A DNA stretch of 64,000 nt from Silanimonas sp. (GTDB taxonomy: Bacteria; Pseudomonadota; Gammaproteobacteria; Xanthomonadales; Xanthomonadaceae), in assembly GCF_027531545.1 (NCBI RefSeq), contig NZ_JAPZSC010000001.1:62001-126000 (forward strand), read 5' to 3'. The translations under genes and the position numbers were made by a program. The notes under the pieces are model-generated. The model had not been told where the DNA came from, searched no databases, and saw only the letters and a list, made by a program, of their open reading frames with translations. Positions 35,440 to 44,800 of this stretch are shown here, piece by piece. Each line of letters starts with the position of its first letter. Position 1 is the first letter of the stretch.

Positions 35440-37182
35440 ATGAGCGAACCTTCCACCGCGGCCGAGACCGTCCCGGCCCGCACCGACTTCATCCGCAACA
35501 TCGTCCGCGAGGACCTCGCCAGCGGGAAGCACGGCCACATCAACACCCGATTCCCGCCGGAGCCGAACGGCTACCTGCACCTCGGGCATTCGAAGAGCAT
35601 CTGCCTGAACTTCGGCATCGCCGCCGAGTTCGGCGGCCATTGCAACCTGCGCTTCGACGACACCAATCCCGAGAAGGAAGACGTCGAGTACGTCGAGGCC
35701 ATCAAGGACGACGTGCGCTGGCTGGGCTTCGAGTGGCACGAACTGCGCCACGCCTCCGACTATTTCGACGTGATCTACCTGGCTGCCGAGCAGCTGATCC
35801 GCGACGGCCACGCCTTCGTCTGCGATCTCTCGGCCGAGGAAGTTCGCCAGTACCGCGGCAGCCTCACCGAGCCGGGCCGCGAATCGCCGTTCCGCAACCG
35901 CAGCGTCGAGGAGAACCTCGACCTGTTCCGCCGCATGCGCGCAGGCGAGTTCGCCGACGGCGCGCGCACCTTGCGCGCGAAGATCGACATGGCCTCGGGC
36001 AACATCAACCTGCGCGACCCGGCCCTGTACCGCATCAAGAAAGTGAGTCACCAGGCCACGGGCGACGCATGGCCGATCTACCCGATGTACGACTATGCGC
36101 ATGCGCTGTCGGACGCCATCGAAGGCATCACCCACTCGCTGTGCACGCTCGAGTTCGAAGACCACCGCCCGCTCTACGACTGGGCCGTGGACCACGTGCG
36201 CCTGCACGAACGCCCCGAGCTGCTGAAGCCGCTGACCGACCGTGGCGTGGCGAATGAAGCCGCCAAGCCGCGACAGATTGAGTTCTCGCGCCTCAACATC
36301 AACTACACCGTAATGAGTAAGCGCAAGCTGCTCGCGCTGGTGAACGAAAAGCTCGTCGCCGGCTGGGACGACCCGCGCATGCCGACGCTGCAGGGCATCC
36401 GCCGCCGCGGCGTGCCGCCCGAGGCCCTGCACCTGCTGGCCGAGCGCGTGGGCATCTCCAAGCAGAACTCGGTCATCGACTTCTCGGTGTTCGAGGGCTG
36501 CATCCGCGACGTGCTCGACGCCAAGGCCGAGCGCCGCATGGCGGTGATCGACCCGCTCAAGGTGACCATCACCAACGTGGCCGAAGGCCACCGCGAGACC
36601 CTCCGCTTCGCCAACCACCCGAAGGACGAATCCAAGGGCCAGCGCGACGTGCCGTTCTCGAACGCGCTGTGGATCGAGCGCGAGGACTTCATGGAAACGC
36701 CGGTGAAGGGCTTCCATCGCCTCGTGCCCGGCGGCGAAGTGCGCCTGCGCGGCGCCGGCATCCTCAAGTGCGACGAAGTCATCAAGGACGGCGACGCGGT
36801 CGTCGAGCTGCGCTGCACGCTCGACCCCGAAAGCCGCCCCGGCATGGAGGGCGCGAACCGCAAGGTGAAGGGCACCATCCACTGGGTGTGCGCGAATGCC
36901 GGCATCACGGCTGAAGTGCGCCTCTACGACCGGCTCTTCTCGGTCGAGAACCCGGACGACGACGCCGATGGCAAGACCTACCGCGACCATCTGAATCCCG
37001 ATTCGGTCCGCGTGGTTACCGCTGTCGTCGAGCCGGCCGCCGCTGCGCTGGCCAACGAATCCGCCGTGCAGTTCGAGCGCCTCGGCTATTTCGCCACCGA
37101 GCGTTACGACCATGCGCCGGCCAAGCCGGTGTTCAATCGCACCGTGACCCTGCGCGACAGCTGGGCCGCGAAAGGAGCCTGA
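35440..37182 (+). CDS. glnS: Glutaminyl-tRNA synthetase
   Basis: 580 residues, class I aminoacyl-tRNA synthetase charging tRNA-Gln. [16 protein letters not shown] contains the HIGH motif (HLGH near residue 47), FDDTNPEKE follows, and the KMSKS equivalent VMSKRK is near residue 291. The C-terminal beta-barrel anticodon-binding domain is complete (GRYLKLxR-type end replaced by [11 protein letters not shown]). Length is normal. It is followed one base later by the Cys-rich lipoprotein gene. Confidence 0.97.
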   Translation: MSEPSTAAETVPARTDFIRNIVREDLASGKHGHINTRFPPEPNGYLHLGHSKSICLNFGIAAEFGGHCNLRFDDTNPEKEDVEYVEAIKDDVRWLGFEWHELRHASDYFDVIYLAAEQLIRDGHAFVCDLSAEEVRQYRGSLTEPGRESPFRNRSVEENLDLFRRMRAGEFADGARTLRAKIDMASGNINLRDPALYRIKKVSHQATGDAWPIYPMYDYAHALSDAIEGITHSLCTLEFEDHRPLYDWAVDHVRLHERPELLKPLTDRGVANEAAKPRQIEFSRLNINYTVMSKRKLLALVNEKLVAGWDDPRMPTLQGIRRRGVPPEALHLLAERVGISKQNSVIDFSVFEGCIRDVLDAKAERRMAVIDPLKVTITNVAEGHRETLRFANHPKDESKGQRDVPFSNALWIEREDFMETPVKGFHRLVPGGEVRLRGAGILKCDEVIKDGDAVVELRCTLDPESRPGMEGANRKVKGTIHWVCANAGITAEVRLYDRLFSVENPDDDADGKTYRDHLNPDSVRVVTAVVEPAAAALANESAVQFERLGYFATERYDHAPAKPVFNRTVTLRDSWAAKGA

Positions 37183-37183
37183 G

Positions 37184-37618
37184 ATGCACGCCTCCCCCCG
37201 ATCGCTCCGCCATCTCGCGTTCGCGCTCGCCGTCGCTTTCGGCGCCCTGGCGCTCGGCGCCTGCGGCAGCACCGCGTCGGGCAACGGCAGCGCCGCCACC
37301 GATGCGAGCGGCAAGCCGCTGATCGAGCAGCCCGTTTCGAGCGCACCCGTGCCGGCAACGGAGGCCGCCAAGCCCGGTGAGGTGGACTATTCCTGCACCA
37401 CCGACGCCGACTGCGCCGTCAAGGACGTGGGGAGCTGCTGCGGCTACTACCCGGCCTGCGTCAACACGAACAGTCCGACCTTCCCGGAGCAGGTGAAAGC
37501 CGAGTGCGCGCAGAACGACATGCAGTCGGTCTGCGGCTTCCGCGACATCGAAGGCTGCGCCTGCGTCGAGGGTCGCTGCGAGGCCGGCCCGGCCACCAGC
37601 GGCGAGGCCGTGCGCTGA
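37184..37618 (+). CDS. Cysteine-rich lipoprotein
   Basis: 144 residues. A signal peptide ends in the lipobox ALGAC (Cys27), so it should be lipid-anchored. An Ala/Ser/Pro linker is followed by a compact C-terminal domain with ten cysteines (CTTDADC, GSCCGYYPAC, CAQND, VCGF, GCACVEGRC), probably forming disulfides in the periplasm. No family is recognised; a protease-inhibitor-like or small binding domain is possible. It begins immediately after glnS and overlaps the deaminase start by one base (TGATG). Confidence 0.78.
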   Translation: MHASPRSLRHLAFALAVAFGALALGACGSTASGNGSAATDASGKPLIEQPVSSAPVPATEAAKPGEVDYSCTTDADCAVKDVGSCCGYYPACVNTNSPTFPEQVKAECAQNDMQSVCGFRDIEGCACVEGRCEAGPATSGEAVR

Positions 37619-38175
37619 TGCTCTACGCGCAGGTGCACCTCACGCTGCCGGCTTGGGTGCACGAGGCCGTCGACGCCGCGGCCGACTACGCCGACGACGA
37701 CGCCAAGATGGCGCTGGCGATCCGCCTCTCCGCACTGAACGTGCAGCACGGTAGCGGCGGCCCTTTCGGCGCCGCGGTGTTCTCGCCGGAGGGCCGCTTG
37801 ATCGGCGTCGGCGTCAACCGCGTGGTGCCGCACAGCACCTCGATCGCGCACGCCGAGATGATGGCTTTCGCCACCAGCCAGCAGCGCGTGCAGCAATTCC
37901 GCCTCAACGCCGAGCGTGGCCCGATCACCTTGGCCACGTCCTCGCAGCCCTGCTGCATGTGCTACGGCGCCAGCGTGTGGGCGGGCATCGACCGGCTGTT
38001 GATCGGCGCGCGCGCCGGCGATGTTGAATCGCTGGCGGGCTTCGACGAAGGCCCGCTGCCGGCCGACTGGCGCGGCGAGCTGCAGAAGCGCCGCATCGCC
38101 GTCGTCACCGACCTGCGCCGCGACGAAGCGTGTGCCGTTCTGGCCGAGTACGGCCGCGCCGGCAAGGTCTATTGA
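37618..38175 (+). CDS. Nucleoside deaminase (cytidine/guanine deaminase-like)
   Basis: 185 residues. Zinc-dependent deaminase fold: SGGPFGAAVFSP, catalytic HAEM (zinc His and proton-shuttle Glu), and SSQPCCMCYGASVWAGI with the PCxxC zinc cysteines. It resembles guanine deaminase or general nucleoside deaminases rather than tRNA adenosine deaminase TadA. The substrate is not fixed by the motifs. The ATG at 37618 overlaps the lipoprotein stop by one base. rlmM starts four bases after its stop. Confidence 0.85.
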   Translation: MLYAQVHLTLPAWVHEAVDAAADYADDDAKMALAIRLSALNVQHGSGGPFGAAVFSPEGRLIGVGVNRVVPHSTSIAHAEMMAFATSQQRVQQFRLNAERGPITLATSSQPCCMCYGASVWAGIDRLLIGARAGDVESLAGFDEGPLPADWRGELQKRRIAVVTDLRRDEACAVLAEYGRAGKVY

Positions 38176-38179
38176 TCGG

Positions 38180-39271
38180 ATGAGCACCGCCAAACCCGAA
38201 ACGGCCCTCCTCGCCTACTGCCGACCGGGCTTCGAGCCCGAGCTCGCCGCCGAACTCACCGCGCGCGCGGGCGAGCGCGACCACTGGGGCCACGCCGCCA
38301 CCGAGCGCAACAGCGGCGTTGTCCGCTACGTCTGCGCCAGCGCGGCACTGCTGGAACGGCAGCTCGCCTTCGACGACCTGATCTTCGCGCGGCAGAAACT
38401 GCTGGGCCTCGTGCGCCTGGATGGCCTCGATCCGAAGGACCGCATCACGCCGCTGCTGGCCGCCCTCGAGACGACCCGCGAAACGGTCGCGGCAGCCTCG
38501 GGCGGGACCCTGCGCTTCGGCGACCTCGTGGTCGAGCACAGCGACGCCGACGAGGGACGCGAACTCGCCGGCCTCGCTCGCGGCTTCGGTAATGCCCTGC
38601 GCCCGGCACTCCGCAAGCCTGGCTGGCTCACCGACAAGCCGGATGCGCGCAAGCCGCGCCTGCACGTGCTCGTGCATTCCGGCACGCGGATGGAGCTCGC
38701 GCTTTCGCGCGTGGAGGACAGCAGCCCGTGGCCCGGCGGCATCCCGCGCCTGCGCCAGCCGCCGAACGCGCCGAGCCGCAGCGCCGCCAAGCTCGACGAG
38801 GCGATCCACACCCTGCTCACCGACGAGGAGCGCCAGACGCTGCTGCGCGATGGCCTGCGCGCTGCCGACCTCGGCGCGGCGCCTGGCGGTTGGACCTGGG
38901 TGCTGGTGCGTGCGGGACTTCGCGTCACCGCGGTCGACAACGGCCCGCTGAAGGATCCGGTGGCCGGGCATCCGCAGGTGGAGCACCTGCGTGCCGACGG
39001 CTTCCGCTGGCAGCCGGCGCGTCCGCTCGACTGGATGGTCTGCGACATGGTCGAACAGCCGCGTCGCGTCGCCGAACGCATGGCCGAGTGGTTCCGCGAA
39101 GGCTGGTGCCGCAACGCGATCTTCAACCTCAAGCTGCCGATGAAGAAGCGCTGGGACGAGACGGTGATGTGCCTCGACCTGTTCCGCGCCCAGGCCGGCG
39201 AATTGAAGGCGCTGCGCGCGCGCCAGCTTTACCACGACCGGGAAGAGATCACGGTCTTCGCGCGGCGCTGA
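38180..39271 (+). CDS. rlmM: 23S rRNA (cytidine2498-2'-O)-methyltransferase
   Basis: 363 residues. N-terminal THUMP-like part (LLAYCRPGFEPELAAEL), then the Rossmann SAM-binding segment LRAADLGAAPGGWTWVLVR, DGFRWQPARPLDWMVCDMVEQP and the K-containing FNLKLPMKKRWDE, typical of RlmM. It modifies C2498 of 23S rRNA. The ATG at 38180 comes four bases after the deaminase stop; a longer in-frame extension lies within the deaminase gene. It converges on chpC with a shared hairpin between stops. Confidence 0.93.
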   Translation: MSTAKPETALLAYCRPGFEPELAAELTARAGERDHWGHAATERNSGVVRYVCASAALLERQLAFDDLIFARQKLLGLVRLDGLDPKDRITPLLAALETTRETVAAASGGTLRFGDLVVEHSDADEGRELAGLARGFGNALRPALRKPGWLTDKPDARKPRLHVLVHSGTRMELALSRVEDSSPWPGGIPRLRQPPNAPSRSAAKLDEAIHTLLTDEERQTLLRDGLRAADLGAAPGGWTWVLVRAGLRVTAVDNGPLKDPVAGHPQVEHLRADGFRWQPARPLDWMVCDMVEQPRRVAERMAEWFREGWCRNAIFNLKLPMKKRWDETVMCLDLFRAQAGELKALRARQLYHDREEITVFARR

Positions 39272-39295
39272 GCCGCGCCGTCCTCAAGCGCATCG

Positions 39296-39315
39296 CGAAG
39301 GGCTGAAGCCCTTCG
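39296..39315. terminator. Bidirectional terminator-like hairpin between rlmM and chpC
   Basis: CGAAGGGC, loop TGAA, GCCCTTCG: a perfect 8-bp stem in the 44-base gap between converging stops, ending next to the chpC stop. It has no T tract but is well placed to serve both strands. Confidence 0.55.
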
Positions 39316-39789
39316 TCAGGCGACCTTCGAGAGCGCTTCGTCGACCAGCAGCTCGACCGTCATCAGGTCGGGAATCACGACGATGTCCTCGCCGAGCTGC
39401 ACGCGCGCCTGCACGCCGAGCGGGTGCTCGCGCATGTCTTCGACGGGCATCAGGCGCTCGCGCGAGACGCTGACGAGTCGCGGGAAGCCCGACGACACCA
39501 CGGCGTAGTACGGCAGGCGCGGATTGCCGCCCAGCGCCTTCAGCACGGCGAGCTTGGCGCCGAGTTGCACGGTCTCGGACGGCCAGCCCACCAGCTTCGG
39601 AAAGCTCAGCACCGGCAGGCGCCAACCGCGCCAGCGCGCCACGCCCAGCATCCACTCCGGCGCCGCGTCGACACGCTCCGGCTCGGAGTACGAAATCACT
39701 TCCGCCACGTTCGCGTTCGGCAGCAGCAGGCGGCCACCACCGCCGACGGCGATCATCACGCCTCGGATATCGTTCAGCTCGGTGCTCAT
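39316..39789 (-). CDS. chpC: ChpC, CheW-like adaptor of the type IV pilus chemosensory system
   Basis: 157 residues, one CheW fold (IRGVMIAVGGGGRLLLPNANVAEVISY, WMLGVARWRGWRLPVLSFPKLVG, DIVVIPDLMTVELLVDEAL). As last gene of the Pil-Chp cluster it should couple a receptor to kinase ChpA. The ATG at 39789 gives the CheW-like start; the longer open frame upstream lies inside chpB. It starts 25 bases after the chpB stop. Confidence 0.85.
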   Translation of the reverse strand: MSTELNDIRGVMIAVGGGGRLLLPNANVAEVISYSEPERVDAAPEWMLGVARWRGWRLPVLSFPKLVGWPSETVQLGAKLAVLKALGGNPRLPYYAVVSSGFPRLVSVSRERLMPVEDMREHPLGVQARVQLGEDIVVIPDLMTVELLVDEALSKVA

Positions 39790-39814
39790 GGCGTGTTCCG
39801 GTCGGTTCGCATCA

Positions 39815-41848
39815 TCAAGTAGGGAAATAGGCATCGAGCCGCGCCGCGATGTCGGCGGCCAACACCGGCGACGCGCCCGCGGCCTGCAGCGCGACGATGG
39901 CCTTGGCGTCGAAGCAGCTGGCGGGGTCCTGCACCAGCACGCGCGTGCCCTTGGCCATGGCCTGCACGAGCGGCTCGACCACGGCGTCGTCGGCGCCGCT
40001 GAGCACGACCACGGCACCCTGCACCTCGGTAGCTGCCGCGATCAGCGCGGCGACCCCTTCGGCCTTGGGGAAGCTCAGGGCACCGGCGCTGGACAGACCT
40101 TCCGGCAGCACGCGGACGGCACCCGGCGGCGGCGTTTCGGTGGGCTCGGCGAGGGCCACCGGCAGGCGGCTGATCTTCGCGAGCTGCTCGACGAACCGGT
40201 CGTGGCGCCCGCCATCAAGGTTCTGCTGAAGCAGCACGGCGAGGGGAAAGCTGGCCGGCAGCGCGCGCAAGAGCTGGCGCACGGCATCCGGCCCACCGAT
40301 GCCCGAGAGCACCAGCACCGTTCCGGTGGCGGCCGCGGCCTCGGCCTCGGCACCTTCCTCGGTGAGCGGGCTCAGGCTGAGGTGGGCGACATCGGGGATC
40401 ACCACCGGCTCGGCCAGCGGAGGCGGCGGCGGCGCCACGGCCGGCACGTCATCAATCGGCGCCAGTTCCAGGCCGCCCAGCCCCGCGAAGCTGAAGGCCG
40501 GGTTGGCGGCGGCCGCAGCCGGGGCCACCGGCGCGGCATCCTCGGCGGAGAGGCTCAGGCCACTGGTGTCCGGGATCGGCATCGCCGCCGGCTTCGCAAC
40601 GCTGACGTAGGCCCCTTCCGCGAAATCGAAATCGGGGATCGGCGGCGGCTCGGCGAAAGCGCGCTCCGGCTCCAGCGGCGTCTCGCCCTGCGGTCCGAGC
40701 GCCAGCGGCGTATCGCGGCGATCGAAATCGGCGAAGTCGTCGGCGAGGTCCTCGCTGCTGCCTTCGAAACCGAGCGAATCGAGGTTCTCGTCGAAGGAAG
40801 CGGCAAGCTTCGCCAGCTCGGGAGCCATGGCCAGCGCGTCATCGCCGGCCTCCTCGTCCCCGGCGGACGACGTGTCGCCGCTGGAGAAGCGGAAGCCACC
40901 GCCTTCGCCGAAGGCCGCGAGCTCCTCCTCGGTGAGGGTCAGCTCTTCCACGTCCATCGACAGCACGTCGACGTCGATCGCGGATGACGAAGCGGCCGGC
41001 GCGTCGAAGCTGATCTCCTTCGCCGAGAGCAGGGAGACGGACGATTGCGACGGGCGTTCCGGCGCCGGCACGTCGACGTCGTCGACCAGTTCAAGGCCGC
41101 GCAGATCGATCATGCCGACATCGAGGTCATCCGCGACCGCGAACGCGGCCGGGCCGCTGTGGGAGGCCGGCTCCGCGGCGCCGACATCGACGACCGGTGC
41201 CTGCATCGCCTGTTCCAGCGCGGCGAGGTCGAGTTCAAGGTGTTCCGGGTCGCCCTCTTCCACCGGCGGCGTCACCCAGTCGGCCGGCGGCGCGACCTCG
41301 GTGGCGGGGGCAGTGTCGGCGGCTTCGACGGTGGGCGGCGCATCGCTCGGCCGGTAGGCGCTGGGCACGTCCGCCGCCGACGCGTTGATTTCGGCGGCGA
41401 AATCGTCGATCCGGGCCTCGTCCGCCAGCGCGGCCGGCGTGGTCGGCACGCCGGGTTCGAGGAAGGCGGCGGCCTCCTGGTGCGCCTCCGGCTCGGCGCC
41501 GGGCGGCAGCACGCCACAGCCGAGCAACTTGGCGGCCAAATGGCGCGCCCAACGATTCAGATCCCAACCGCCGAGCTTCGCCGTCGTCTCCGCCTCGTCG
41601 AACATGACGTTGAGCGACGGCGCGAGCAGGTCGTCTTCGAGACGATCGAGGGCGTCTTCGACCGCCGGCTCGACGCTCACCAGCACGGTGGTCGCGCCAG
41701 CGGACGCCAGGGCCCCCGGCGCAAGGTCATTCGGGTCGGCCTCCACAACGAGCTCGGCGCCGAGCTCGGTGATGGCGCGCTTCAGCTGCTCGCGCGCGGC
41801 GCCGGCGCGGGCCAGCAGCGCGACCTTCAGGCGCGACCCGTCAGCCAC
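39815..41848 (-). CDS. chpB: ChpB, CheB-like protein with long acidic linker and lost catalytic residues
   Basis: 677 residues. N-terminal pseudo-receiver (LKVALLARAGAAREQLKRAI) to about residue 115, then a roughly 380-residue linker rich in Asp, Glu, Ala and Pro, then a C-terminal CheB-type fold from about residue 520. In CheB the nucleophile sits in GASTGG and the His in QHM; here the aligned segments read LSGIGG and QQNL, so Ser and His appear replaced. The domain may no longer demethylate receptors. The GTG start at 41848 overlaps the chpA stop by eight bases. The length is about twice that of known ChpB proteins. Confidence 0.75.
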   Translation of the reverse strand: MADGSRLKVALLARAGAAREQLKRAITELGAELVVEADPNDLAPGALASAGATTVLVSVEPAVEDALDRLEDDLLAPSLNVMFDEAETTAKLGGWDLNRWARHLAAKLLGCGVLPPGAEPEAHQEAAAFLEPGVPTTPAALADEARIDDFAAEINASAADVPSAYRPSDAPPTVEAADTAPATEVAPPADWVTPPVEEGDPEHLELDLAALEQAMQAPVVDVGAAEPASHSGPAAFAVADDLDVGMIDLRGLELVDDVDVPAPERPSQSSVSLLSAKEISFDAPAASSSAIDVDVLSMDVEELTLTEEELAAFGEGGGFRFSSGDTSSAGDEEAGDDALAMAPELAKLAASFDENLDSLGFEGSSEDLADDFADFDRRDTPLALGPQGETPLEPERAFAEPPPIPDFDFAEGAYVSVAKPAAMPIPDTSGLSLSAEDAAPVAPAAAAANPAFSFAGLGGLELAPIDDVPAVAPPPPPLAEPVVIPDVAHLSLSPLTEEGAEAEAAAATGTVLVLSGIGGPDAVRQLLRALPASFPLAVLLQQNLDGGRHDRFVEQLAKISRLPVALAEPTETPPPGAVRVLPEGLSSAGALSFPKAEGVAALIAAATEVQGAVVVLSGADDAVVEPLVQAMAKGTRVLVQDPASCFDAKAIVALQAAGASPVLAADIAARLDAYFPT

Positions 41849-44800
41849 GCGCGGCCACCTCGGCCAGCAGTTCGAACACGTGGCGGATCAGCTCCGGCTC
41901 CTGGTAGGGCTTGCCGAGGTAGCGGTTCACGCCGATCTCGAACGCGCGCTGGCGGTGTTTGTCGCCGGTGCGCGAGGTGATCATGATGATCGGCACGTCG
42001 CGCAAGCGGGCATCGCCACGCATCGTCTGCGCCAGCTCGTAGCCGTCCATGCGCGGCATCTCGATGTCGAGCAGCATCAGGTCGGGCACGCGCTCGGCCA
42101 TCTTCTCGATGGCGTCGACGCCGTCCTTCGCCGTACCGACTTCGAAGCTGTGGCGCTCGAGCACTCGGCCGGTGACCTTGCGCATGGTGATCGAGTCGTC
42201 GACCACCATCACGAAAGGCACCTTGCGCTCGGCCAGCGGCGCGGCGGCCGGTGCGACCGGGCGGTCCTCGGCGATGGCCTCGGCGGTGATGGCGTTGAAA
42301 CGACGCGCCAGCGGCGCGACGTCGAGGATCACCACGACCGAGCCGTCACCCATGATGGTGGCGCCGAAGATGCCGGTGACCGAGCTGACCTGCGGGCCGA
42401 CCGGCTTCACCACGATCTCTCGGCTGCCGAGCACCTGGTCGACGCAGATCGCGGCACGCAGGTCGCCGGAGCGGGCGAGCAGCAGCGGCATCTGCAGGCT
42501 GCCTTCCGCGTTGGCCGGCGCATGGCCCACCAGTCGGCCGAGGTCGTAGATGCCGTAGTCCTCGCCGGCGTAGCGGAACACCGGGCTCCCGGTGGCCTCC
42601 TGCTCGGCCAGTTCGTTGCGGCCGATGCGCGCGACACCCTGCACCGAGGCGATCGGCACCGCGAAGCGCGTCTCGCCGATCTTGACGAACACGGCCTGCG
42701 TGACCGCGAGGGTGAACGGCAGGCGCACCGTGAACTCGCTGCCCTTGCCGGGCGTGGAGCGGATCTGCAGCGAGCCGCCGAGCTGGCGGATTTCGCTATA
42801 GACCACGTCCATACCGACGCCGCGGCCGGCCAGCTTGCTGACGGTCTCGGCCGTCGAAAAGCCCGACTCGAGGATGAAACCGAACACCTGCTCGTCGCTG
42901 AGCTGGGCGTCGGCCGTGGTCAGGCCACGTTCGACGGCCTTGGCGAAGATGCGGTCGCGATCGAGGCCCTTGCCGTCGTCGGTCAGGCGCAGCACCACTT
43001 CGGAGCCTTCACGCGCCACCGCGATGCGGACGGTGCCTTCGGCGTCCTTCTTGGCCTGGCGGCGCTCGTCCGGCGTTTCGAGGCCGTGCGCGATGGCGTT
43101 GCGCAGCATGTGCTCGATGGGCGCCGTCATGCGGTCGAGCACCGAGCGGTCCATTTCGCCGCTGGCGCCGTCGACCTTGAGCTGGGCCTGCTTGCCGGTG
43201 TCGGTGCAGGCCTGGCGGAGCACGCGGCGCAGGCGCGGGACCAGCGATTCGAAGGGCAGCATGCGCGTGCGCATGAGGCCTTCCTGCAGGTCCGAGCTCA
43301 CGCGCGACTGCTGCAGCAGCAGGGCTTCGTAACCGCGGGTCAGTTCGTCGAGCGAGTCGTAGAGGTTGCCCAGGTCGTTCGTCGACTCGGCCAGCGAGCG
43401 GGTGAGCTGCTGCTGCGTCGAGAAGCGGTCGAACTCCAGCGGATCGAACTGCTTGCTGGTCTCTTCCTCGCGCTGGTAGCGCGAGGCGATCTGCGCTTCC
43501 GTCTCGATCTCGAGGCGGCGCAGCTGGTCGCGGATACGCGAGGTCGTCTGCTCGAGTTCGTTGAGGTTGCCGCGGAACGCACCCAGCTGCTGTTCGAGGC
43601 GGGCGCGGTAGATGGCCACCTCGCCGGCGTACGTCACCAGCTTGTCGAGCAGGTCGGCGCGGATGCGCACCTGCTCCTGCGCGGCACGCAGCGCACCGCC
43701 GTCGTCGTCGTCGAGGACGTCGTCGATCGGGCGGGACAGCTCGGCGAGCTTGGGCTTGCGGGCGTCGACGGCGACCGGCGCGGCGGCGGACGGCGTGCCG
43801 GCTTCGGCATCGCCTGCGCCCGCACCCGGCAGCGGCTGGCCGAGCGCGAGGGCATTGACCTGCGCGATGAGGCCGTTCGGCTGGACGATCGCCTTGCGCT
43901 CGGTGACGCGGGTGGTCATCGCGTGCAGGCGGTCGAAGCAGCGCTCGAGGACGATGACGCCGCGCGCATCGAGGCTGCGCTTGCCGTCGGCGACGGCCTC
44001 GAGCAGCGATTCCATCGCATGGCCGAGTTCGCCGACGGGCCAGACGCCGGCCATGCGCGCGCCGCCCTTCAGGGTATGCAGGTCGCGCTGCAGGCCAGTG
44101 ATGAGCTCGCGATCCTCGTGCTCGTCGCGCAGGCGGGCCATCAGCCCGTCGCTGTGGTCGAGCAGGTCGCTCGACTCATCGAGGAAGATCTCGAGCAGGT
44201 CGGTGTCGATCTCGGTGGTGTCGAGGGCCTCGTCCGGATCGGCCGGATCGCCCGCGTCGGGCACGGTGGTGGCATCGAAGACCAAGCCCGTATCGCCGGC
44301 GGCGTCGATGGCGCCGGACGGCGATTCGGCGGCGAGACGCGCCGCCTCGCGGCGGGCCAGTTCTTCAGCGATGCGCTGGCGCTCGGCGCGGTCGGCGGCT
44401 TGGCGGGCCTCCTCGGCCTCGCGCTCCGCCTCGGCCCGATGCGCTTCCGCTTCGGCGTCGCGCTCGGCCTGCTCGCGGGCGGCCTGTTCCGCAGCGGCGC
44501 GGGCTTCGGCCTCGCGAGCCTCGGCTTCACGCGCTTCCTGCTCCGCTTGCGCGCGAGCGGCCTGTTCGGCCAGCTCGGCCTGCATCTGGGCGAAGGCGGC
44601 GGCCTCGCGCTCGGACTGCTCGCGGGCACGCTGTTCAGCAGCGGCGCGCGCCTCGCGCTCCGCCTGCTCGAACGCCGCCAGCTCGGCAGCCAGAGCGGCC
44701 GCCTCGGCATCCTGGGCGGCACGTTCGGCCGCTTGTGCTTCCGCCACTGCGGCGGCTTCGGCTTGCGCTGCTGCTGCGGATTCAGCGGCGGCAGCCTCGG

